From: Clostridia bacterium
Lineage (GTDB): Bacteria > Bacillota > Clostridia > Christensenellales > UMGS416
DNA length: 64,000 nucleotides
Reading direction: 5' to 3'
NCBI GenBank assembly: GCA_016938675.1
Contig: JAFGUF010000031.1
Span: 124,001-188,000 of the forward strand
Below, in pieces: positions 27,111 through 35,161 of this stretch. Positions within the stretch are counted from its first letter, which is position 1, and each line of letters starts with the position of its first letter. The notes under the pieces were generated by a model. The model made no database searches. It was not told the origin of the DNA and worked only from the letters and a program-made list of their open reading frames with translations. The position numbers and the translations under genes were made by a program.

Positions 27111-28007
27111 TCAGTATTTCCCCATTCTCTTTATTATTCTGCTTAATACAAGGTTGATGCCAATGATAAAGAGCATTAGTATGCTGCCTGTTGCAAAAAG
27201 CATCTCTGAGTGAAGCCCCGTTGCGTAGCTCATTTCCAGCACTACATTGGCTGTTAACGGCCGTATAGGCTCAAAGAGGCTGGTTGGTATGCCTCCGGAT
27301 ACATTGCCCGCAATCAGCACAACTGCCATAGCTTCGCCAATTGCGCGGCCTACACCGAGAATTACACCCACAAGTATTCCCCTTCTGGCGGCAGGTATTA
27401 TAACATGTATTGTTGTATATACTTTTGAAGCGCCGAGTGCGTAGGAAGCGTTCCTGTAGGCGCTGGGGACGCTTGCTATTGCATTTTCCGCTATTACGAT
27501 CATTGTCGGGAGAATCATCATTGTTAGCACAATAATTACTGCCAGAAGCGACTGTCCCTGCGGCATCGGGGATATTTCCTTTATCTTAGGTACTATAAAG
27601 CCAAGGCCGAATACGCCGTATATTACAGAAGGTATACCTGCAAGCAGCATTATGCCGGCCTTGGCAATCTTTTTTACCTTTTCATTTGCCAGCTCAGAAA
27701 GATATCCAGCTGCAAAGATACTTATTGGCACGCCTAATATGATAGCTCCGCCTGTGGCGAACAGGGATCCTACTATCATATATAAAATGCCGTATTGTGC
27801 TTTGTTTATATCATCATTCGGGCGCCACTCCAGGCCGGAAATGAATTTAACGAATGAATAAGTACCTTCCTTATTTGATGAAAGAAAAGGTTGTACGCCT
27901 TTACTAATAATAAACAAAACGATAAACCCCACAGCTACGATTGTCATGACAGAGGATATCCGGAAAATTAATTCAACTAATGGTTCATATTTCTTTGTTT
28001 TTCTCAT
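27111..28007 (-). CDS. pstC: Phosphate ABC transporter permease PstC
   Basis: The start is set at the ATG ending at 28007 (MRKTKKYEP), which has AAGGAT upstream; the longer frame from 28043 lacks a ribosome site. About 298 residues with six membrane helices, the FLSSNKEGTYSFVKFISGLEWRP outer loop found in PstC, and the cytoplasmic EAA loop SVPSAYRNASYALGAS. It forms the phosphate channel with PstA. It follows pstS by about 80 bases. Confidence 0.95.
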   Translation of the reverse strand: MRKTKKYEPLVELIFRISSVMTIVAVGFIVLFIISKGVQPFLSSNKEGTYSFVKFISGLEWRPNDDINKAQYGILYMIVGSLFATGGAIILGVPISIFAAGYLSELANEKVKKIAKAGIMLLAGIPSVIYGVFGLGFIVPKIKEISPMPQGQSLLAVIIVLTMMILPTMIVIAENAIASVPSAYRNASYALGASKVYTTIHVIIPAARRGILVGVILGVGRAIGEAMAVVLIAGNVSGGIPTSLFEPIRPLTANVVLEMSYATGLHSEMLFATGSILMLFIIGINLVLSRIIKRMGKY

Positions 28008-28087
28008 ATTTAAATCCTTAAAATTGCAAAAATATGCAAGCATTAAATGCTCACATATTTTTTGCTGTTATTCAGTGCAAGATTGGG

Positions 28088-28990
28088 TTAGTCAATAGCT
28101 ATGCCGCCCTTTTCCTCGATGATTTCCTTGGCTAAGTCAGTTTTAGTGAATTCAAGAAAAGCTTTTGCAGCGTCTGAAAGATTTGCTTCATGATACACTA
28201 TCATGAAAGGTCTTGATATAGGATATGTTGTGGCCAATACGTTTTCTACTGTAGGCTCAACACCTTCAACAGTTACAGTCTTGACTGCTGAGTCAATGTA
28301 TGTAAATGAGATGTAGCCGATAGCTGATTCGTTTTCGGCAACTGTTGCGTGCACGCCGCCGTTGCCTTCAGAGATGAGAGCGTCAGCTGTTAATGAATCC
28401 TCGAACTCAACCAACTCTTCGAATGCGCCGCGTGTGCCTGATCCGTCTTCACGAGAAACAACAACTATTGCTGTGTCTTCGCCGCCAACCTGTGACCAGT
28501 TTGTAATTTCACCTAAGTAAATTTTCTGGATTTCTTCCATTGTCAGGTTGCTTACTGCAGTGTTAGCTGGGTTAACGACAACTGCTATACCATCATAAGC
28601 CAGTACTTCTTCAGTCATTCCCCATTCTTTTTCGCTATCTTTTATGTTTCTTGATGCTGTGCCAAGCATTGTTACGCCTTCGTTTGCGTTCTTAACGCCT
28701 GCTGAAGAACCGATGCCTTGATAAGTATACTTAACATCAGGATACATTGCCATGAATTCGTCACCTAACGCGATACCTATTTTTTCAACTGATGTTGAAC
28801 CTGAAACTGTTACTTCGCCTGACAATGACATAGGAGCTTCTGGAGCTTCTGTCGCGTCCGATGCAGTCTCGGTGTTGTCTGCTGGTGCCTCAGTTGCATC
28901 TGAAACGGTAGTTTCTGTCTCCTTTTGGCATCCGGCAAAAATAGCCAGTGCTAATACCAGAGCTAATGCTACGATTAATATCTTTTTCAT
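28088..28990 (-). CDS. pstS: Phosphate-binding lipoprotein PstS
   Basis: The 300-residue protein has a lipoprotein signal peptide with lipobox FAGC (C20), a Thr/Ala/Glu-rich linker to ~55, then a periplasmic-binding fold with VSGSTSVEKIG, YQGIGSSAGV, GTASRNIKDSEKEWG, VVSREDGSGTRGAFEEL (the phosphate-contacting SGTR) and ENESAIGYISF. It captures phosphate for PstCAB. First gene of the operon, with a Pho-box-like repeat upstream. Confidence 0.97.
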   Translation of the reverse strand: MKKILIVALALVLALAIFAGCQKETETTVSDATEAPADNTETASDATEAPEAPMSLSGEVTVSGSTSVEKIGIALGDEFMAMYPDVKYTYQGIGSSAGVKNANEGVTMLGTASRNIKDSEKEWGMTEEVLAYDGIAVVVNPANTAVSNLTMEEIQKIYLGEITNWSQVGGEDTAIVVVSREDGSGTRGAFEELVEFEDSLTADALISEGNGGVHATVAENESAIGYISFTYIDSAVKTVTVEGVEPTVENVLATTYPISRPFMIVYHEANLSDAAKAFLEFTKTDLAKEIIEEKGGIAID

Positions 28991-29053
28991 GTTACCTCCA
29001 AGAAAAATTCTAAATTAGTTTACTTTGTAATAATACAAGGGAGAAGTTATAAA

Positions 29054-29084
29054 AGTATACTTGCTGTGTAAAATCCATGTAAAA
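29054..29084 (-). promoter_or_regulatory. Pho-box-like direct repeat and -10 element before pstS
   Basis: On the minus strand TTTTACA occurs at 29078-29084 and again at 29067-29073, an exact 11-base period, followed by TATACT at 29054-29059. This fits the TT(A/T)ACA direct repeats bound by PhoP upstream of a -10 box with no good -35, as at activator-dependent promoters. Confidence 0.65.
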
Positions 29085-29103
29085 TGAAAAATGGTGATAA
29101 AAC

Positions 29104-29134
29104 AAAAAAACAGCCGCCTGTATATTCAGGCGGC
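29104..29134 (-). terminator. Intrinsic terminator of the PAS-GGDEF-EAL gene
   Basis: GCCGCCTG (29113-29120) and CAGGCGGC (29127-29134) form a perfect 8-bp G+C stem, followed on the minus strand by TGTTTTTTTGTT. It separates this gene from pstS. Confidence 0.88.
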
Positions 29135-29161
29135 CGCGAGTAAGTTGTGTAAATCGAGATT

Positions 29162-31171
29162 TTAGATTGTTGAGTTAAATATGTACATAATGTCATTCTT
29201 GCTTATCGGCTTATAGAAATAGTATCCCTGGAAGAGATTGCAGCCATAGTCTGTAAGCAGACGCAGCTGGTCTTCTGTTTCCACGCCTTCTGCTACCAGC
29301 TCATATCCGTTCTTTTCGGATATTTCAACAAGCATCTTGGTTATGGATAAGCTTATTGCACTGGTCATTATGTTATCAACGAAGCTCTTATCCAGCTTGA
29401 TTTCATCAAAGTTGATAGTATGGAGCTTTGAAAGAGTAGAATACTCTGTGCCGAAATCGTCCATGGATATCAGGCATCCTGCTTCCTTTATTTCCTGCAC
29501 AACCTTTAGTGACCGTGTAAAGTCGCCTTCGAAGAAGGACTCTGTAACTTCGATGTTTATTACGCCCCTTGGGATGCTGTAGCGTTTCATAAGCTGCGCA
29601 AGCACTGTTGTAAATTCATCGTCAAACAGTTGCTGCGGTGATACGTTTACGGATATGCTGACCGGGTTATTGACGCAGTATCTTGTTCTCATAAAGTCGT
29701 TGTAGTCTCTGAAAACTGCCTCTATTACCATATATGCAAACTCATGTACTATTGACATGCGCTCAATACGGTTGATAAAATACCACGGTGAGAGTATTCC
29801 CTTTTCTGGATGATTCCATCTAGCCAAGGCTTCAAGCTTAGCTATCTTTTCCTTTTTGAAGTCCACTATTGGCTGATAATACATTATGAATTCATTATCG
29901 TAGAAAGCCTTTTCAATTTCATTTTCCCATCTGTGCTCTTCTACGATATCGTCAATCATCTTCTGGTCGAAAACGCACAGCTCATTTTTGCCTAGCTTTG
30001 ATGCGTTGGTATTGGCGATTTCAGAATACATTATTATTTCATCTACGCTTGCTGAATGCTTAGGCGCATACGCAATTCCGGAGCTTATTGAAAGGTTGTA
30101 TATTCCACCCCTTATAAGGGAGGCTTGCTTGATAAACTTGCGGGATGCGTTCTCTATCTGTGTTTCCACGGTGTATGGCATAACCACCATAAAGTCGCCG
30201 TCGCCTGTTTTGGCTACGAGCGCGTTATTCGGCGAATACTCCTTAAGGATAGTAGCGAATATTTTTACGCAGTCGTCGAAGGCGTTCTGTCCGTATATAT
30301 CCTTGGTATCTTTTATATTTTCAATGGAAAGGGTAATGACACCGTATTGGCTTGATGAAATATCGAGGGATTTCATGCCGTCTATAAGTCCGTCTCTGTT
30401 AAGTAATGTAGTAAGGCGGTCATGGGTAGCCAAATATTGCAGGCGAACTTCGTTTTTCGCCTCTTCTGTTACGTCGCGCAGATATACTATCATTCCCTTA
30501 TCAACATCAGACCTGTCAATAGGACTGATGCTCAGATTCAGCGTAACGGTTTTATTGCTGTCTGTTGTGAGCTTAAGCGGAAGGTTTTTAACGAATATTC
30601 CCTTGCGTGCCTTTGCAACCTCATATGCAACACAGGATGAGAAGTTGCTGGTGTCTGTTATGCTCTTTACGGTGGATGGGAATTCAGAGCGCAGTTCGTT
30701 TTTGGCAGGACATTGTGCATCCAGGCATTTTGTTCCGGATGTCTTAAAGCAAAGCACATTGTGCAGCTTTTTGCCAAGAAGCTCCTGCTCTTTTACTTCA
30801 AATAAGGCCAAAGTCGCAGGATTAACGAAGGTGATGTTGCCGCTCTTGTTCAGGCCGATAATCGGATCGTTTAATGATTGAACTATCTGTGATGAATATG
30901 CGCCGCCGCCCCTGCTTGCGCTTCTCTTTGCTTTTCCGCTGAATATTGAAAGCAGAATAAACAAAAAAGTTATTATTGCAATCATAGGAACAACAATGCT
31001 CAGCGGAACTGGGTCGTTCCAGCTGATTTCCTTAAGCATATCCAGGAATCTGTCAACTGAGAAATCCGGGGCGTATAAGGAGGCAGCATATGCGGCCGAA
31101 CTCACCCCATACGCAGCAAAAAGCGTTAGTGAGAAAATGAAAGCAATTATATACTTTTTACCCTTTTTCAT
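29162..31171 (-). CDS. Membrane PAS - degenerate GGDEF - EAL protein (probable c-di-GMP phosphodiesterase)
   Basis: The 669-residue protein has a signal-anchor helix (~8-29) and a second helix (~55-77), a PAS domain (~92-235), a GGDEF-like domain (~240-405) and an EAL domain (~415-665). The GGDEF motif is TGDGDF (322-327), and the metal-binding region has IENIKDTKDIYG, so cyclase activity is unlikely. The EAL part keeps KLEALARW (446-452), EVTESFF, MDDFGTEYS, DEIKLDKSFVD and VAEGVETE, so it should cleave c-di-GMP. The PAS domain holds Cys at 141, 149, 154 and 180, possibly a metal or redox site. Its own terminator and short promoter region suggest a single-gene unit. It could tune the pilus genes seen at 60-63 kb. 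Confidence 0.9.
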   Translation of the reverse strand: MKKGKKYIIAFIFSLTLFAAYGVSSAAYAASLYAPDFSVDRFLDMLKEISWNDPVPLSIVVPMIAIITFLFILLSIFSGKAKRSASRGGGAYSSQIVQSLNDPIIGLNKSGNITFVNPATLALFEVKEQELLGKKLHNVLCFKTSGTKCLDAQCPAKNELRSEFPSTVKSITDTSNFSSCVAYEVAKARKGIFVKNLPLKLTTDSNKTVTLNLSISPIDRSDVDKGMIVYLRDVTEEAKNEVRLQYLATHDRLTTLLNRDGLIDGMKSLDISSSQYGVITLSIENIKDTKDIYGQNAFDDCVKIFATILKEYSPNNALVAKTGDGDFMVVMPYTVETQIENASRKFIKQASLIRGGIYNLSISSGIAYAPKHSASVDEIIMYSEIANTNASKLGKNELCVFDQKMIDDIVEEHRWENEIEKAFYDNEFIMYYQPIVDFKKEKIAKLEALARWNHPEKGILSPWYFINRIERMSIVHEFAYMVIEAVFRDYNDFMRTRYCVNNPVSISVNVSPQQLFDDEFTTVLAQLMKRYSIPRGVINIEVTESFFEGDFTRSLKVVQEIKEAGCLISMDDFGTEYSTLSKLHTINFDEIKLDKSFVDNIMTSAISLSITKMLVEISEKNGYELVAEGVETEDQLRLLTDYGCNLFQGYYFYKPISKNDIMYIFNSTI

Positions 31172-31280
31172 AATACCCTCTCTCCATGGAATTTTATTTT
31201 AATACACACTTTGTATATAATACACCTATATAATATATATTAAACAATCTAAGCCTTTTATACAATACTTTTTAAGTAAT

Positions 31281-32696
31281 TTAACGGATTATTTCGTCGT
31301 AAGAACCCTGGTAAACATAAGGATTGTATTCGAACTTCCACCATTGGTTTTCAATGGGTGAAAAACCGGCCTGTATCATAAAATCACGCAGAAGCTCACG
31401 GTTATATATCTGCTCTGCGCTAAGCCCATCGCACATATACGAACTATAGTCATCAAATACCATATAGCTGCCGCCCATATCTATTGGATTTCCGCTGATA
31501 TCCACTAAACTTACATTCACGGCCTGTGCGCGGATATATAGCCTGTCGGAATCATAGGTTAAATAATCCTGTTTTAATGCTATTTTATCAATGTCTTTGT
31601 AGTATTCTTCTTTTCCTGTAGTATCCTCTACATTATTGAGCCAGTCTCTTATCTGCTCGAATGCTGCAAGAGGGCGGTATGCTTCATATACTATCAGCTT
31701 TACTCCGTGCTGGCTGAGCATATCATTTGCAGTTACCAGTGCCTTTGCAACATCTGGCTGTGTTATTATCTGGTTGGCTTCGTATCCTTCCAGCGCTTCT
31801 CCTAGAATGTTGTCATCTGTTGCAAATTTTATATCCGCTTTAATATCATAATTATAGTCAGACAAATATACCAGACTGCCGTTTCCGATGCTTTCATATG
31901 GAAGCTGCGCTATCACAGGGTTTTTCGCCGGGTCAAGCCAGGCAATCAGCGTTTCAATGTTTTCTCTGCTTATCGCGGTGCATCCGTTGGTTCCCTTTTT
32001 GGGGCTCGTCCATATATGCAGGAAAATGGCGCTGCCTGCTCCTGATACTCTTTCGGGATTATATCTTATCTCGACGGCTCTTGCAAAGGCCGCGATATTG
32101 AGATTGCTGTATTGTTTCCAGTCCGGGTCTTCAATTGACCCTTCCTTAACATAGGTATTGTAGTATACTGAGTTAGGGTCTTCTACCCATATATCGCCAT
32201 CCTCTGTTGCGCGCCATGGCCACATTGTTCCTACAGGCGGTGTATCTTTTCCGAACGCATAGCCCAGCTCATAGATTCCTTCCGGGCTTTTGCCGTCGCC
32301 TTCAGCTTCCTTGCCGAGCCCGTTTTTGCCAATCTGCACATCAAAAGGGCCGTAAACAATCTGCCACATTCCGTTTTCCTGCTTCTCCATAAGGTACATT
32401 TTTTCGTCACGCTGGCCAACGCCAACAAAAATAAGCTGCGTACTTTCATCAGGGATATCCTGATTTATTAACAATCCGTTAAGTGAATACTTGGAGATTG
32501 AGCCAATGTCGAATACTTCTGGAGCTATTTCGGGTTCGTCAGTTGGCACCGGTGTGGCTTCTTCGGCTTTTTCAGTTGCATCAGTATTCACTGCTGCTGT
32601 ATTTTCAGCGGCAGATTCATCTTCAGCAGATTTATTATTTGTACAACTGCTAACCAGCAATAAAACTGAAAGCAGGATTAATGCAAATTTTTTCAT
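31281..32696 (-). CDS. Lipoprotein: YkuD L,D-transpeptidase fused to a catalytically degenerate VanX-like domain
   Basis: The 471-residue protein has lipobox VSSC (C18), an Ala/Glu/Pro/Thr linker to ~62, and a YkuD domain (~85-270) with KSPEGIYELG and the catalytic region FLHIWTSPKKGTNGC (H227, C239), which cross-links peptidoglycan. Residues ~300-465 resemble D-Ala-D-Ala dipeptidase VanX: YEAYRP keeps the structural Arg (341) and NPIDMGGSYMVFD matches the family. The zinc and catalytic positions are changed: the His and Asp of the SxHxxGxAxD motif become Tyr387 and Asn394, and the EWWH motif is QWWK (451-454). It is therefore probably a peptide-binding module, not a peptidase. Single gene between the c-di-GMP gene and pyrE. 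Confidence 0.85.
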   Translation of the reverse strand: MKKFALILLSVLLLVSSCTNNKSAEDESAAENTAAVNTDATEKAEEATPVPTDEPEIAPEVFDIGSISKYSLNGLLINQDIPDESTQLIFVGVGQRDEKMYLMEKQENGMWQIVYGPFDVQIGKNGLGKEAEGDGKSPEGIYELGYAFGKDTPPVGTMWPWRATEDGDIWVEDPNSVYYNTYVKEGSIEDPDWKQYSNLNIAAFARAVEIRYNPERVSGAGSAIFLHIWTSPKKGTNGCTAISRENIETLIAWLDPAKNPVIAQLPYESIGNGSLVYLSDYNYDIKADIKFATDDNILGEALEGYEANQIITQPDVAKALVTANDMLSQHGVKLIVYEAYRPLAAFEQIRDWLNNVEDTTGKEEYYKDIDKIALKQDYLTYDSDRLYIRAQAVNVSLVDISGNPIDMGGSYMVFDDYSSYMCDGLSAEQIYNRELLRDFMIQAGFSPIENQWWKFEYNPYVYQGSYDEIIR

Positions 32697-32743
32697 ACCC
32701 TTTATTTTAGCAAATACTTATAACTAAGTAAACATGAAATATA

Positions 32744-32768
32744 AAAAAACACACTGATTGTGTGTTTT
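32744..32768 (-). terminator. Intrinsic terminator of the pyr operon
   Basis: AAAACACAC and GTGTGTTTT pair around TGATT; on the minus strand the stem is followed by TTTT. It lies about 60 bases past the pyrE stop codon. Confidence 0.75.
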
Positions 32769-32830
32769 ACAGCGGCATATTCCGCAACATTTAAAAATTG
32801 TTCATAAGTATATTTGAGTAATTTGTCTTT

Positions 32831-33409
32831 TTATTTAGCAGGTGTTCGGCTGCCGGGTTTTTTAAGAGGTATATCTGTCGAGCAGATGGGGCATTCATTG
32901 GCATCATAGCTAATGACTTCCGTCGTAAGCACAGCATGCTGTTTATATCCGAAATCGACCTTGCCGTTGCTTCTATCTACCACCAGGCCTACGCCTGAGA
33001 TATTCGCTCCGGTTTCTTTTACGAGCTCAATCACTTCAAATACTGACCCCCCGGTTGTAACCACGTCTTCTACTATCAGTATGTTTTGCCCGGGTGCCAT
33101 ATCGAATCCTCGCCGTATGGACATTATGCCATCTGTTCTCTCGGCGAATATATTTCGCGCGTTTAGCTTGCGCGCCACTTCATAGCTTAGTATTATACCC
33201 CCCATTGCAGGGCCGATGACTACATCAATATGATCGTCCTTGAATGCTTCGGCTATGTCAGATGCTATTTTTTCGCTGTATTCCGGGTATTCAAAAAGCC
33301 TTGCGCATTGCATATACGTGTCACTGTGCCTTCCTGATGTAAGTAAAAAATGTCCCTTTTGAATAACTTTTATTTCTTCGAATATTTTCAGAACGATGTC
33401 TTTGTCCAT
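32831..33409 (-). CDS. pyrE: Orotate phosphoribosyltransferase
   Basis: The 192-residue protein has the PRPP-binding motif ILIVEDVVTTGGS, the flexible-loop region FAERTDGIMSIRRGF, and LTSGRHSDTYMQCARL typical of the clostridial/thermophile PyrE type. It converts orotate and PRPP to OMP. The C-terminus bears CPICSTDIPLKKPGSRT, including a Cys pair found in this subgroup. It is the last gene of the pyr operon. Confidence 0.95.
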   Translation of the reverse strand: MDKDIVLKIFEEIKVIQKGHFLLTSGRHSDTYMQCARLFEYPEYSEKIASDIAEAFKDDHIDVVIGPAMGGIILSYEVARKLNARNIFAERTDGIMSIRRGFDMAPGQNILIVEDVVTTGGSVFEVIELVKETGANISGVGLVVDRSNGKVDFGYKQHAVLTTEVISYDANECPICSTDIPLKKPGSRTPAK

Positions 33410-33427
33410 GTCAATATGCCTTTCTCT

Positions 33428-34339
33428 TTATTTGGTTTTTAGCTGCCCTATTATATCCGCAATATTCTTGATGCCCATTTTGTCCGAATATTCCTTAAGG
33501 CCTTTAATGACTCTCATTGTGGCATCAGGATATACTAGATTCATAGTGCCTACCATTACTGCGCTTGCCCCGGCCAGCATAAAGGCCGCAGCATCCTCGC
33601 CTGAGGATATTCCGCCCATGCCGATTATAGGTATGTCAATTACCTGTGCTACGCTGTAGACCATGCTTAAGGCGACAGGCATAATAGCAGGGCCTGAAAG
33701 GCCGCCTGTTATATTTGCAAGTATAGGCCTTTGCTTGTATACATCTATTGCCATTCCTTTCAGGGTGTTAATCAGCGATATGCCGTCCGCTCCTGCGTAT
33801 TGCGCGGCGATAGCAGTGGCTGAGATATCAGCAGTATTTGGAGAAAGCTTTACAAACATTGGCTTTTTGCATACGGCTTTGCAGTTGGTCACTATTTCTG
33901 TAACAGCCTGTGGATACATGCCGAAGGATGCACCGCCCTCTGACACATTAGGGCAGGATATATTAAGCTCAATGAAATCTACAGGAGCATCGTTTAGCTT
34001 GTCTAATGCCTGGCAGTATTCATCAATTGTGCTCCCTGCCACATTGGCAAAAAGCACGGTATCCAGGTCTTTTAATTTTGGCATTTCTTCCGCAAGGAAA
34101 TAATCCACGCCCGGGTTTTGAAGGCCTACTGCATTCAGTATTCCGGAGGGTGTCTCTGCTATTCTTGGCGAGGGATTACCCAGCCTTTTTTCCACAGTTA
34201 ATGCCTTCAGTGCTATTCCTCCCAATTCTGAAAGGTTAACATATTGTGAAAATTCCTGCCCGAATCCGAAGCAGCCGGAGGCCGCAATAACAGGATTTTT
34301 TAAGGTTATTCCGCAAAGTTCCGTCTTTAGGTTGACCAT
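33428..34339 (-). CDS. pyrD: Dihydroorotate dehydrogenase B, catalytic subunit
   Basis: The 303-residue FMN barrel protein is class 1B: it has PVIAASGCFGFG, NISCPNVSEGG with the catalytic Cys region, VKLSPNTADI, LINTLKGMAID, TGGLSGPAI and GMGGISSGEDA. It uses NAD through the PyrK subunit. Its ATG ending at 34339 directly abuts the pyrK stop at 34340. Confidence 0.97.
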   Translation of the reverse strand: MVNLKTELCGITLKNPVIAASGCFGFGQEFSQYVNLSELGGIALKALTVEKRLGNPSPRIAETPSGILNAVGLQNPGVDYFLAEEMPKLKDLDTVLFANVAGSTIDEYCQALDKLNDAPVDFIELNISCPNVSEGGASFGMYPQAVTEIVTNCKAVCKKPMFVKLSPNTADISATAIAAQYAGADGISLINTLKGMAIDVYKQRPILANITGGLSGPAIMPVALSMVYSVAQVIDIPIIGMGGISSGEDAAAFMLAGASAVMVGTMNLVYPDATMRVIKGLKEYSDKMGIKNIADIIGQLKTK

Positions 34340-35116
34340 CTACAGCACCACCTTTCCTATATCGAAAACCGGGCCGTCCTGGCAAACCTTTTTGTAGTCT
34401 TCTACGCCATCCTCGACCGTTTTGCATACGCAGGTTTTGCATCCGCCGATGCCGCAGCCCATTCTCTCCTCCATGGATATATAGCACGGTATATCATATT
34501 TGCCCATTATAGACTGGAGCGTGCGGAACATGGGTGTGGGGCCGCAGGCGCATACTGCGTCAAAGTGCTCAGTTTTAAGCATGTTTTCTAGGGTATCAGT
34601 AGCGAACCCCTTTTTGCCTGCAGAGCCGTCGTCTGTATGCAGGTAAAGATCGCTGATAGATTTGAATATGGGAAGCTGGTAGGCATGCTTTTTGCTTCTG
34701 AAGCCTAGGAAAGACGAGAAGTGAATTTCAGGGTACTTTTCGATAAGGTATCTTAATGGAGCAACGCCCAGTCCACCGCCTACGACTGCTACCTTTTTTG
34801 CATCCTTATGCAGAAAGAATCCTCTTCCCACAGGGCCGACTATGTCAAGGATAGTATTGGGCGGAAGGGAGCATAATACTTTTGTTCCCTCTCCGTATGC
34901 CTGTATTATGAGTTTATATGTTGATTCTGATTTGTCTACTGTATTGATGCTGATGGGCCTTCTCATCAAAAGATCCGGCCTTTTAGGCACCTGAATATGA
35001 ATAAACTGCCCGGGAACAACGTTTTTTTTGGCGTTGGATGCCTCAATAACCAGCTCATATGTATCTATAGCTACTTTTTCCGTATAAAGAAGCATTCCCT
35101 GCTCGTGTTTTGTCAT
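34340..35116 (-). CDS. pyrK: Dihydroorotate dehydrogenase B, electron transfer subunit
   Basis: The 258-residue flavoprotein has the FAD-binding LLMRRPISI, nucleotide-binding VGGGLGVAPLRYLIE, CGPTPMF, and the 2Fe-2S site CGIGGCKTCVCKT near the C-terminus. It passes electrons from PyrD to NAD. It starts 45 bases after carB. Confidence 0.97.
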   Translation of the reverse strand: MTKHEQGMLLYTEKVAIDTYELVIEASNAKKNVVPGQFIHIQVPKRPDLLMRRPISINTVDKSESTYKLIIQAYGEGTKVLCSLPPNTILDIVGPVGRGFFLHKDAKKVAVVGGGLGVAPLRYLIEKYPEIHFSSFLGFRSKKHAYQLPIFKSISDLYLHTDDGSAGKKGFATDTLENMLKTEHFDAVCACGPTPMFRTLQSIMGKYDIPCYISMEERMGCGIGGCKTCVCKTVEDGVEDYKKVCQDGPVFDIGKVVL

Positions 35117-35161
35117 TTTAAGCTTCCTTTCTCAATTTATATCTAGAATACACTAAAAGTA

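Noticed and set aside
29988-30881. Plus-strand frame of 297 residues
   Set aside because: It lies opposite the PAS-GGDEF-EAL gene, has no family motif and is Ser/Leu-rich as expected of an antisense shadow.
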